This document shows, piece by piece, positions 7,405 to 14,857 of a stretch of DNA of 64,000 nucleotides. The stretch covers positions 1-64,000 of the forward strand of contig NZ_JBEZFP010000034.1 of NCBI RefSeq assembly GCF_040649515.1, in the 5' to 3' direction. Position 1 is the stretch's first letter. Each line of letters opens with the position of its first letter. The notes beneath the pieces are model-generated. The model ran no database searches, had not been told where the DNA came from, and was given only the letters and a program-made list of their open reading frames with translations. Source of the stretch: Yinghuangia elevatio. GTDB lineage: Bacteria; Actinomycetota; Actinomycetes; Streptomycetales; Streptomycetaceae. The translations under genes were made by a program, and so were the position numbers.

Positions 7405-8841
7405 TCATCGTCCGAGCTTGGCGTCGAGCTTGTCGAGGTCGGCGAGCAGATCGACGAGCGCCAGTAAGGCGAGAGACGCCAGCCGGGACGGCAGCTCTCC
7501 ATCGTGCGCCAGGTAGATCGCGCGGTCGGTGGCGTCCATCTTCGAGAACGAGTGGGCGGTGTTGCGGTCGAGCCGGAGGTAGTCGGCAACAGCCTGGTCC
7601 CAGTCCCGGCTTGGCCGCTGCGTGCCGGGCAGGCCGTCGAGGCCGTTCGCGGTCCAGTGCGGCCCGGAGGAGTAGAAGCCGTCGCGAACCCGGTCAAGGG
7701 CGTTGACCGCGTCGTCGCATACCGGGCGCAGGACGGCGACCGCGTTGGTCGGAACCTGGGCAGTGATCCGATCGAGAGCGTCGCGGGCCCGGCTCGGGCT
7801 GGTGTAGTAGCGGAAGTTGCGGATCCCGAGTCCTTCGAGGCAATCCAGCGCGTCGTACGCGGCACGCAGGCATGCCGTCTGATCGCGGCCATGATGCTGC
7901 AAGGCCTCGGCGACGTCGCGGAACAGCCGTTCCAGGCTCATGAGCATTTGGAACTGGCGATCCGGCGAGTAGGTGTGGGTTCCGGGCTCGGGGAATTGAG
8001 CCGGGTCGGTGACGATGGCGAGCAGCGTGTTCACGCGCTCCACCCACCAGGTGAGGAACGCGTCGTACTGGGCGGCGGTGTGCGTGGGGCGAGAGCTGGA
8101 GATGTTGTCGGTGAACCTGTCCGTGGTCGGGGCGACCAGGTCGGCGAGCTGGTTGCTCGGGAAGGTGCCCCCGGGGATCGCGGTGCCGAACGGCCAGACC
8201 ACCAGGGCGTACGCGCGTGCGGACATGCTTGCCCAGACCCAGGGGGCGGTGATGTGCAGCGCGGGCTTGACGAAGGCCGGCCCGAAGAAGCCGCCCAGGG
8301 CCACGGCCCGCGCCGCGGGGAAGCCTGGTCCGGCGAGGGCTTGGGGGAGGTCGGTGACGGTGCGCGCCGTGGCCAGCATGCGCACGAAGGTGGTGCGGAC
8401 GACCAGTTTGGGGGCTTGGTGGATGACATGCAGTCGGCGAAGCGCGCCTGGGCAGGCATCGAAGAAGCCGCGGATGGCGGCGGGCAGGTTCGCGGTGTCG
8501 GCCCCGAGGATGATGAGGTTGAACTCCGCGATGCGGGCCGCGACTCCGTCCTGTTGACCGAGGTGCGCGAACGTCTCGGTGTCGATGCCAGCGGTGGGGA
8601 CCTGCACAGGGCTTTCGTGGCCGATCTTCGCTAGTTGGTCCAGGGTGGCGTCGTCGAGCGTGTCAAGGGACACCAGCGCCGGCGTCTCATCGGCGTATCG
8701 CTCGTAGGTGGCCAGAGACCACGTCGCGCCGTTCTCGGCGATGCGGAATCCCGCCAAGTCGGCCAAGCCACGGAGTCCTTTCCGGAGTTCCGGGGCGGGA
8801 GCGGGCAGCTTTACCCAGATCGGGGTGGTGGGGGCGGGCAT
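7405..8841 (-). CDS. Unknown 478-residue protein downstream of the integrase
   Basis: I do not recognise a family. The protein is mixed alpha/beta in its first 200 residues (IAEFNLIILGADTANLPAAI, LRRLHVIHQAPKLVV) and mostly helical after that, with a leucine-rich end LASLALLALVDLLADLDKLD. There are no transmembrane segments, signal peptide, nucleotide-binding or metal motifs. The codon bias is strongly coding. Its ATG lies 155 bases inside the 3' end of the integrase gene in another frame, so the two share a transcript. It converges with the Mrr-like nuclease gene, 71 bases away. Position suggests it is cargo of the integrase-bearing element. Confidence 0.6.
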   Translation of the reverse strand: MPAPTTPIWVKLPAPAPELRKGLRGLADLAGFRIAENGATWSLATYERYADETPALVSLDTLDDATLDQLAKIGHESPVQVPTAGIDTETFAHLGQQDGVAARIAEFNLIILGADTANLPAAIRGFFDACPGALRRLHVIHQAPKLVVRTTFVRMLATARTVTDLPQALAGPGFPAARAVALGGFFGPAFVKPALHITAPWVWASMSARAYALVVWPFGTAIPGGTFPSNQLADLVAPTTDRFTDNISSSRPTHTAAQYDAFLTWWVERVNTLLAIVTDPAQFPEPGTHTYSPDRQFQMLMSLERLFRDVAEALQHHGRDQTACLRAAYDALDCLEGLGIRNFRYYTSPSRARDALDRITAQVPTNAVAVLRPVCDDAVNALDRVRDGFYSSGPHWTANGLDGLPGTQRPSRDWDQAVADYLRLDRNTAHSFSKMDATDRAIYLAHDGELPSRLASLALLALVDLLADLDKLDAKLGR

Positions 8842-10015
8842 ACAGATTCCGGCTTTCGGCAGGCGGCGGGGAGACGATCCATGAGGCAGCGGGGTCGTCG
8901 GGTGGTGGCGGGGCCAGACGCTGGGCGAGGTCGGCCGCCAGCCCGTACCCGGGGTGCCGGTCGAGTTGGCCGCGGCGCCGGTTGTAGCGCTGGGTGGTGC
9001 GCGGGTCGCGGTGGCCGGCGTCCTGGACGTCCTGCAGAGCGTCGCCGCGCTCCAAACTGTCGGTAATGAAGCCGTAGCGCAGCACGTGGGGATGGATGGA
9101 GTCCTGGTGCGGGAGGCCGGCGCGCTTGGCGAGGCGGCGCAGGCACTTCCACACCTCCGCTTCGGTGAGTCGGTGGCCGTTGCGGGTGATGAACAGCGGG
9201 CCGGAGCGGCGGCCGTCGAGGTAGAGGTCGAGCGCGTACCAGGCGAGCGGCGGGATCGGCACCGGCTGGACGAGGCCGCCCTTGCGGGTGAGCGGCAGGG
9301 TGCGGTGCCCGCGGTCGTAGCCGAGCTCTTCGACGTCGCGGGCGAGGAGTTCGTCGCAGCGCGGCCCGATCAGGTAGAGCATCGTGGTGAGTGCGAACGC
9401 CCGCTGTGAGTACTGCTGGGCGGTGCTGATCAGCAGCGCAGTCTCCTCGGGCAGCAGGCCCTGCACGGAGGAGAGCGGTGCCACCGCGGGCCGCTCGGTG
9501 TGCGTGAACGGGTTGGCGGTGACGGCCTGGTGGCGGATCGCCCGGGCGTAGAAGGAGCTCGCGCCGGAGAGCATCGCCGCCTGTGCGGCCGGCTGGTACG
9601 GCGGGCCGACCGCCGCGTACTCGGGCGGCCGGCCGGAGTTGCCGCCGCCGCCGTCCCGCTTCAGCGACAGCGCGGTCTGGAGGTAGCGGGCGTACGCGTC
9701 GGCGAGCGCGAAGCCTGCGGTCAGCGGATGCGCGCCGCGGGTCCGGGCGTACGCCTCCCACACCGTGAAACTGCGGGCGTAGCCGCGCCGGGTCTGCACC
9801 GAGCGGAACCCGGCGATCCAGGCGCCGGCCAGGTCGGGCAACAGGTCGGCGTCGCCGTACACCGGCCGCCCGGCTGCGTCGACCAACGCCCGCAACCGGT
9901 CGCGCAGCGCGCGGGCCTCGGGAGGCCAGTCCTGGCGCGGGTCGACGCAGTCGGTGGAGAGCGCGCCGGCCGGTCGTGGCACGAGCGCGGTGCCCGGCGC
10001 AGCGTCGTCGGTCAC
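8687..10015 (-). CDS. Tyrosine recombinase (phage-type integrase)
   Basis: The 442-residue protein has a core-binding domain (FRSVQTRRGYARSFTVWEAY) and a C-terminal catalytic domain with all main residues: arginine near 219 in YLIGPRCDELL, the pair in HPHVLRYGF near 308-311, histidine in DAGHRDPRTTQRY near 335, and the tyrosine near 346. It breaks and rejoins DNA through a 3'-phosphotyrosine link and could integrate a mobile element. GTG at 10015 follows GGGGGGAG. A proline-rich tail of about 80 residues runs past the catalytic domain into the next gene, which is unusual. No attachment site or tRNA gene is evident nearby. Confidence 0.9.
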   Translation of the reverse strand: MTDDAAPGTALVPRPAGALSTDCVDPRQDWPPEARALRDRLRALVDAAGRPVYGDADLLPDLAGAWIAGFRSVQTRRGYARSFTVWEAYARTRGAHPLTAGFALADAYARYLQTALSLKRDGGGGNSGRPPEYAAVGPPYQPAAQAAMLSGASSFYARAIRHQAVTANPFTHTERPAVAPLSSVQGLLPEETALLISTAQQYSQRAFALTTMLYLIGPRCDELLARDVEELGYDRGHRTLPLTRKGGLVQPVPIPPLAWYALDLYLDGRRSGPLFITRNGHRLTEAEVWKCLRRLAKRAGLPHQDSIHPHVLRYGFITDSLERGDALQDVQDAGHRDPRTTQRYNRRRGQLDRHPGYGLAADLAQRLAPPPPDDPAASWIVSPPPAESRNLYARPHHPDLGKAARSRPGTPERTPWLGRLGGIPHRRERRDVVSGHLRAIRR

Positions 10016-10098
10016 GTGCGGTCTCCCCCCTCCGGCGGCGCCGGTGCGCGATTCGTTCCCCTTTATATCGGCGTCGTACGACCGCGCCCGCACGCGAC

Positions 10099-10141
10099 GG
10101 TGCCCGGGGCGAAACCGCGTTGCGGTCTCGCCCCGGGCACC
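10099..10141. terminator. Near-perfect 20-bp hairpin between a small gene and the integrase
   Basis: Arms GGTGCCCGGGGCGAAACCGC and GCGGTCTCGCCCCGGGCACC flank a GTT loop, with one G-U-type mismatch. It lies between the small membrane protein gene and the integrase, both on the minus strand. It could end the short transcript, attenuate integrase expression, or be a recombination site. There is no U-tract, as is common for actinobacterial terminators. Confidence 0.7.
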
Positions 10142-10152
10142 GAGGGTCGGAA

Positions 10153-10287
10153 TCAGGTGAGGTGGTCGAGGAGCCAGCCGAAGCCGGCGCGGACCGCACC
10201 GGCGACGGCGCCGCCGACCACGGCGGTCTTCCAGGTGCGGCGACGTGCGGGGCGGCGGGTGCGCGCGGTGGGGGTGCGGCGGTTCAT
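10153..10287 (-). CDS. Small one-helix membrane protein (44 residues)
   Basis: This short gene has an ATG preceded by a clear GGAGG. The product begins with about 18 residues very rich in arginine (MNRRTPTARTRRPARRRTWK) followed by a hydrophobic stretch, AVVGGAVAGAVRAGFGWLL, and a short tail. The layout suggests a single transmembrane or amphipathic helix with its N-terminus in the cytoplasm. It is upstream of the integrase, separated from it by a strong hairpin. Similar tiny proteins recur in this window at 13967 and 14741. Its function is unknown. Confidence 0.55.
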   Translation of the reverse strand: MNRRTPTARTRRPARRRTWKTAVVGGAVAGAVRAGFGWLLDHLT

Positions 10288-10483
10288 CGAGGCCTCCGAG
10301 GGTGGTGGTCGGTGGCTTCTTTGCTACGGGCCGCCGGACCTGCGGCGACCGCAAGTTGCGGGGACCTGAGCCGACTTGCTGCCCAGTCGCGGCGGCAAAG
10401 TACAGGTGGCGGGGTGTGCGGAGGCCTACGCTGAAATTTGGGACGGGCGACGCAAATTGCGCCGAGTTGAGGGGGCCGCGGCG

Positions 10484-12721
10484 GTGGAACTGGCGGAGGT
10501 GCGCTCGCCCGAGGACTTCACCGCGGCGCTGACCGCGCTGCTGGACCGCCGGCTCGCCGGCACCACCGCCGCGCAGCGCGAGAAGACCGGCGTTGCGCCG
10601 AACACCCTGGTGAACTGGCGCGCCGGCACCATCCCGCGCACCGAGCAGTTCGACCGCTTGTTGCGGGCCTTGTTCCAGCCCAGCGACGACCCGGTCCGGG
10701 ATGCGGCCCACACCCGGATCCGCACCACATGGCACAACGCCCGGGACCGCGCCGAGACCACCCAGGCGAAACGCCGCCGCACCGCGCCGAGTCCGCCAGC
10801 GGCCGTGGACAGGCCTGGCATCCCGGTGGCGGCGGCGGACCCGTTCCTGCTGGGCGTGCATCCCGCGGTCGAGACCTCGGACGACCCCGGCCCGGCCCGG
10901 ACCCTGCCGCTGTACGTGCCGCGGGCGCACGACCGATGGCTGCGCGAAGCGGTCGCCGCAGCGGCCGCCGGACCCGGCGAGCTGATCACGCTGGTCGGCG
11001 AGTCGTCGACGGGCAAGACCCGCGCGTGCTGGGAGGCGCTACGGCAACTCCCGGAGGGCTGGCGGGTGTGGCATCCGCTGGAACCGACCCCACACGAAGC
11101 ACTGTTCGCCGGCGTCGACCGGGTCGGGCCCCGGACGGTGCTCTGGCTCAACGAAGCGCAGCGCTACCTCCTCGACCCCGGCCCCTACGGCGGCCGGCGC
11201 GCCGCGGCCGCGCTGCAGACGCTGCTCGCTCGCGCACGCGGCAGCGGCGGGCCCGTGGTGGTACTGGCCACGCTGTGGCGCGAGCACTGGAACACGCTCA
11301 CCGGCCCCCCCGGAGCCGACGGCACGGACTGGTACGCCCAACAACGCGAGCTGCTGGCCGGGGCCAGCCTGCACACCACCATCCCGGACCGATTCACCCC
11401 CGACGACCTCGCCGCGCTCCGCGCCGCCGCGCGGGACGACAGCCAGCTGCGGCTCGCCTCCGAACACGCCGCCAACACCGGCGAAATCACCCAATTCCTC
11501 GCCGGCGCGCCCTGGCTTCTAAACCGCTATGACAACGCCGACGTCGGAGCGAAGGCATTGCTCCACGCAGCGATGGACTACCGCCGCTTGGGCCACTCGG
11601 AGATTCTGCCCCTCGACCTGCTCGCCGACGCTGCCCCCGGCTACCTCACCGACCGCGAATGGGACGAACTGCCCGACCATTGGCTGGAGGACGCCGTCAC
11701 CTACTGCGCCCAGCGTCGCCACCGCGTCGCAGCCCCGCTCGGGCGCGTACGTCCCCGGCCTGGGCAGTCCGTGCAGGGCCCTGCTGTCGGATTCCGGCTC
11801 ACGGACTTCCTCGACCAGCACGGTCGCCGTACCCGTCGGATACAGCGCTTGCATGTGACGTTCTGGGAAGCCGCCGCCCGCCACACCCGCGCTCACAGCG
11901 ACCTGGTAGCCCTGATGACTGCCGCAGCCGCGCGTCTGCGTTTCCGACACGCCACCCTCCTGGCCTGGGCGGCGGCCGACGCCGGAGACGAGTCCGCGCT
12001 CCGTTGGTTGGCTGTGCGGGCGGATGAGGCGGGCGACGGCGCGGAGGCGGAGCGCCTGGCCCGGGCGGCGGCCGACGCCGGAGGTACGACCACGCTCCGT
12101 TGGTTGGCTGTGCGGGCGGATGAGGCGGGGAACGGCGCGGAGGGGGAGCGCCTGGCCCGGGCGGCGGCCGACGCCGGAGACCCGTCCGCGCTCGCGTGGT
12201 TGGCTGGGCGGCGGGACAGGGCGGGGAACGGCGCGGAGGGGGAGCGCCTGTTTCGGGCGGCGGCCGACGCCGGAGATACGACCGCGCTCGTGCGGTTGGC
12301 CGAGCGGCGGGAAAGCGCGGAGGCGGAGCGCCTGGCTCGGGCGGCGGCCGACGCCGGAGACCCGTCCGCGCTCGCCCAGTTGGCCCTGCGGCGGGATAAG
12401 GCGGCCGACGGCGCGGAGGGGGAACGCCTGGCCCGGGCGGCGGCCGACGCCGGCGACGCGTCCGCGCTCGCGTGGTTGGCTGCGCGGCGGGACAGGGCGG
12501 GGAACGGCACGGAGGCGGAGCGCCTGGCCCAGGTAGCCGCCGACGCCGGACATGAGGCCGCACTCATCGGGTTTGGGCTCTTTTCCAGCCTGCGGGGGCG
12601 GCGGTCCCAGGCGGAGCTGATCCAGCGGTACGGCCTCGAACCCGACGGCACCCCCTCCGCCCCTGGTGACCCGCGGCCCGCTCCCCCGGCGCCGGATCCG
12701 CGGACCGGCCCGCCGGCCTGA
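10484..12721 (+). CDS. HTH / P-loop NTPase / Sel1-like repeat protein
   Basis: The 745-residue product has three parts. Residues 10-65 form a helix-turn-helix of XRE type (TGVAPNTLVNWRAGTIP). A P-loop, ITLVGESSTGKTRACWEALR, lies near residues 167-186 and a Walker B-like strand TVLWLNEAQRYLL near 220. From about residue 495, Sel1/TPR-like helical repeats follow (AERLARAAADAGDPSALAWL). The plan recalls STAND signalling ATPases, in which repeats sense a ligand and the NTPase acts as a switch; some are antiphage. The GTG at 10484 is chosen because GAGGGGG precedes it. It is divergent from the integrase block. A proline-rich tail ends the protein. Confidence 0.75.
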   Translation: MELAEVRSPEDFTAALTALLDRRLAGTTAAQREKTGVAPNTLVNWRAGTIPRTEQFDRLLRALFQPSDDPVRDAAHTRIRTTWHNARDRAETTQAKRRRTAPSPPAAVDRPGIPVAAADPFLLGVHPAVETSDDPGPARTLPLYVPRAHDRWLREAVAAAAAGPGELITLVGESSTGKTRACWEALRQLPEGWRVWHPLEPTPHEALFAGVDRVGPRTVLWLNEAQRYLLDPGPYGGRRAAAALQTLLARARGSGGPVVVLATLWREHWNTLTGPPGADGTDWYAQQRELLAGASLHTTIPDRFTPDDLAALRAAARDDSQLRLASEHAANTGEITQFLAGAPWLLNRYDNADVGAKALLHAAMDYRRLGHSEILPLDLLADAAPGYLTDREWDELPDHWLEDAVTYCAQRRHRVAAPLGRVRPRPGQSVQGPAVGFRLTDFLDQHGRRTRRIQRLHVTFWEAAARHTRAHSDLVALMTAAAARLRFRHATLLAWAAADAGDESALRWLAVRADEAGDGAEAERLARAAADAGGTTTLRWLAVRADEAGNGAEGERLARAAADAGDPSALAWLAGRRDRAGNGAEGERLFRAAADAGDTTALVRLAERRESAEAERLARAAADAGDPSALAQLALRRDKAADGAEGERLARAAADAGDASALAWLAARRDRAGNGTEAERLAQVAADAGHEAALIGFGLFSSLRGRRSQAELIQRYGLEPDGTPSAPGDPRPAPPAPDPRTGPPA
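11971..12560 (+). repeat. 96-bp tandem repeat array inside a coding sequence
   Basis: The motif GGCGGCCGACGCCGG recurs at 11971, 12067, 12163, 12259, 12343 and 12439, with a degenerate copy near 12535. The period is 96 bases except for one 84-base unit. Each 96-base unit encodes 32 residues of the Sel1-like domain. Changes in unit number keep the frame, including the 84-base unit. Identity between units is high at the DNA level, which points to recent duplication. Confidence 0.9.
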
Positions 12722-12784
12722 TCCGGGCCGCGCCGATACCTCTTATACATGTCCCCGATTCACCGCGGCCGGGTCGGCGGGGCG

Positions 12785-12816
12785 GACGGCAGGGTAACTG
12801 GCATTATCCTGCCGTC
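12785..12816 (+). terminator. Terminator after the HTH/P-loop gene
   Basis: GACGGCAGG and CCTGCCGTC form a perfect 9-bp stem around a 14-base A+T-rich loop, followed by TTTC. It lies 64 bases after the HTH/P-loop stop codon and before the next gene, on the same strand. Confidence 0.7.
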
Positions 12817-12843
12817 TTTCACTTCGCCATAGGGTCTGTCGTT

Positions 12844-13980
12844 ATGAAGCTTGAAGCCACAACCCCTGAGGCGTCACGATGGGAACCCGCACGACAGGTT
12901 CGCGGAGTGAAGGCGGTCGGTGTGCTGAGAGTGTTGACCGGGGCGCGACAGTACGTCGGACCCGAGGTGCCCGAGGAGGACCGGCCGCACGAGGACCCGT
13001 CCGTGCCGCGCCGCTTCGCCGGCTGGGACAGATCAATGAGCGACGCCGAGGCGTTCGACGGCATGCGGGCGTGGTGGCGGCTCGCGATGCGGGAGGCTGA
13101 ACGCCAGGCGTACGTCGTCGGCGTCAGCAACGGCGACCGCGTCGTGCGCACCGTGGCCCGCGTCGACGGCTGGATCGTCAATCCGCGCACCGGGCGCAAG
13201 GCCTTCCGCGGGGAGCTGCTCGGCCCCGGCGACCCGGTCTTCGACGCCTACCACCTCCAGCCCGACCCGGTGTCCGGCCGCAACGCGGTCGGATACTTCA
13301 CCGACGAGCGCTTCGAACCGGACCAGCCGTGCCGGTGCGGCTGCGGCGCGTGGTCGAAAGGGCCATACCGTCCGGGGCATGAAGCCGTAGGCGTACGGGA
13401 CTTGGTCGTCCGCGCCGCCGGGCACCTGGACGCCGCAAGCCTGCCCTATGCCTCACAGGTGGCCGCCGTCGTCGACTGGTACGACTCCCTGCCCGAGGAA
13501 GTCTTGGCCTCCGCCCGCCGTGGTGCGGACCACCGCGAGCTCGCACCGGTGACGGCGTCCGCGCAGTTCCACACACCCGTTGCCGCCAAAACCCTGGTCG
13601 ACCTCTTGGCGCGCGACAGCGGGACAGGCGGATCCGAGGTGCCCATCACCGACCCGGCGTGCGGCACCGCGGGGATGCTCGTGGCCGCCGGTGACGCCGA
13701 CGACCGGCGCGTGGCGGACGACTTCGACGCGCGGGTGGGCACGCTCGTCGACCATGTGCGCCGAACGTTCAGCGACTACGTGCTGAGGCCGGTCGAGTCC
13801 GGCGCCACGCACGTGGAGATCGAGTTCCGCGTGGACCTCCACGCCAAGAACGGCGATCTGCGTGTCCTCAGCACTGCGGACGCGACAGCCACTCACCGGC
13901 TTCGCGTCTCCCTCGACCCGTTCGCCGCCCCGCGGCCGCCGGCCGCGCACGAGGAGGGTTCCGCTCATGCCGCGCCCTGA
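12844..13980 (+). CDS. Unknown protein with a CxCGCG motif and a partial N6-DNA-methylase signature
   Basis: The 378-residue protein has an N-terminal region of unknown type, a cysteine cluster PCRCGCGAWSKGPYRPGH near residues 161-178 that may bind zinc, and then ASAQFHTPVAAKTLVDLL followed by VPITDPACGTAGMLVAAG near residues 239-280. The last two match motifs X and I of type I HsdM N6-adenine methylases (GQFYTP and DPACGTGG). However, the catalytic NPPF motif IV is absent and the protein soon ends. It may bind SAM or be a chimera built from a methylase fragment. The ATG at 12844 lacks a good ribosome site; starts at 12907 or 13036 are possible. Confidence 0.55.
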   Translation: MKLEATTPEASRWEPARQVRGVKAVGVLRVLTGARQYVGPEVPEEDRPHEDPSVPRRFAGWDRSMSDAEAFDGMRAWWRLAMREAERQAYVVGVSNGDRVVRTVARVDGWIVNPRTGRKAFRGELLGPGDPVFDAYHLQPDPVSGRNAVGYFTDERFEPDQPCRCGCGAWSKGPYRPGHEAVGVRDLVVRAAGHLDAASLPYASQVAAVVDWYDSLPEEVLASARRGADHRELAPVTASAQFHTPVAAKTLVDLLARDSGTGGSEVPITDPACGTAGMLVAAGDADDRRVADDFDARVGTLVDHVRRTFSDYVLRPVESGATHVEIEFRVDLHAKNGDLRVLSTADATATHRLRVSLDPFAAPRPPAAHEEGSAHAAP

Positions 13981-14137
13981 CCGGGACCCCGCCCCGGATC
14001 CTGTCTCCCTGCCCCGCCCGGCGTTCGAACTGCGGGCCGGCGGGCTGCATATCACTCTGCAGCGGGTGCCGTACAAGCTCTTGTTGTGGGTCGTCCTGGT
14101 GGGCGGACCAACCCTGTACGTCTACCTCACCAGGTAG
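13967..14137 (+). CDS. Small membrane protein (56 residues)
   Basis: An ATG with AGGAGGG upstream begins 14 bases before the end of the previous gene, so the two are coupled. The product has a proline-rich polar N-terminal half and one clear transmembrane helix, KLLLWVVLVGGPTLYVYL, near residues 37-54, ending in TR. This orientation puts the N-terminal half in the cytoplasm if the positive-inside rule holds. Coupling to the CxCGCG/methylase-motif protein suggests a shared function, perhaps as a membrane partner. I do not recognise a family. Confidence 0.65.
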   Translation: MPRPDRDPAPDPVSLPRPAFELRAGGLHITLQRVPYKLLLWVVLVGGPTLYVYLTR

Positions 14138-14380
14138 GGATCCCCCGGAGAGAAGCCGGGCCCTCATACTCCGCCGCGCCCCGACAGGGGGAGGGGGTAC
14201 GGCCGTCCGCCCGCCCTCGGTCCAGACGCCGGTGTCAGGCGTCCGGGCTGAGGATGCGTCGTGTGACGCCGACCGGGTTCCAGTACACCGACCCGTACGC
14301 GCTGATCGGCGTCCTCGTCACCGGGCTGTCCCCGCACGCCGGGTAGGGCGTCCGTCGTACGGGTTCACTTCCGGATCTCG

Positions 14381-14505
14381 GGCGGACCTTTCGGCATGGT
14401 TTGTTTCCTTTTGATATGAATCAAAGTTCCTCAAACCGTCCGCCGGATTTCCGATCGGCCGCAGACCGATTCCGATGAAGGAGAAAGATTCCTTCATCAA
14501 TCGGT
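14381..14505. ncRNA. Two nested hairpins in an A+T-rich patch; possible structured RNA
   Basis: Two compound stems sit side by side. The first (14381-14444) nests GGCGGAC/GTCCGCC, GGTTTG/CAAACC and TTTGAT/ATCAAA around an ATGA loop. The second (14465-14505) nests ACCGAT/ATCGGT and GATGAAGGA/TCCTTCATC around a seven-base loop. The patch is far richer in A and T than its surroundings and contains no convincing gene. It could be a small RNA, a terminator pair, or a replication or recombination site. The structure is seen directly; expression is not known. Confidence 0.4.
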
Positions 14506-14557
14506 TGCAGGTCATTTCGGCAACACGAATTGAGTCCTCCGAAGACCCGGATGTCTC

Positions 14558-14611
14558 CGATACTCGTATCGCCTACGATGGGGATGTGTAGAACCTCCGT
14601 ACCGCGGTACG
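14558..14611. repeat. Two short palindromes
   Basis: CGATAC TC GTATCG lies at 14558-14571 and the perfect palindrome CGTACCGCGGTACG at 14598-14611. They follow the nested hairpins in an intergenic region. They look like dimer-binding operators or small recombination sites. No promoter is obvious between them. Confidence 0.5.
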
Positions 14612-14706
14612 GCGCCTACCCGTCCGGACGTGTGCCGGACACGCGTGAAGCCCGCCCCAGGCCGCGAACCAGTGACGGGCTCCACTCTTGCGACACCGCA
14701 GGCCCT

Positions 14707-14726
14707 CACGTAGTTGCTGCTACGTG
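14707..14726. terminator. Hairpin downstream of the 38-residue protein gene
   Basis: CACGTAG and CTACGTG form a perfect 7-bp stem with a six-base loop, 15 bases after the stop of the minus-strand small gene. It is a plausible terminator for that gene. Confidence 0.45.
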
Positions 14727-14740
14727 GGGGTCGCTGTCGT

Positions 14741-14857
14741 TCAGGCCCCGAACAGGATGCTGATCACCAGCACCACGTAGGGGGACCAGTCGCGCAGCAG
14801 CTGCGCGAGACGACGAACGATCCTCCTGCGGTCACGCCGCCAGTGGTGCTTCGGCAA
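14741..14857 (-). CDS. Small membrane protein (38 residues) with a RDWSPYVVLVI motif
   Basis: A TTG start follows AAGGAGAGG at normal distance. The protein has an arginine-rich, basic first half (HHWRRDRRRIVRRLAQLL) and then RDWSPYVVLVISILFGA, a short hydrophobic helix that ends the chain. The basic half would stay in the cytoplasm or contact nucleic acid or membrane lipid. I believe similar miniature proteins occur in other Streptomyces accessory regions, but I cannot name a family. It is on the strand opposite the 13967 small protein, with the nested hairpins between them. Confidence 0.6.
   Translation of the reverse strand: MPKHHWRRDRRRIVRRLAQLLRDWSPYVVLVISILFGA

Noticed and set aside
11971..12560. 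Possible CRISPR-like array
   Set aside because: The units are contiguous 96-base tandem repeats inside a coding frame, with no unique spacers.
11519..12750. Repetitive arginine/proline-rich frames opposite the 96-bp array
   Set aside because: They are antisense translations of the tandem repeat. Repetition in them simply mirrors the coding strand.
14255..14346. A 30-residue frame with a hydrophobic stretch (ALIGVLVTGL)
   Set aside because: The ribosome-site-like GAGG is too close to the ATG and the helix is short. There is no supporting context.
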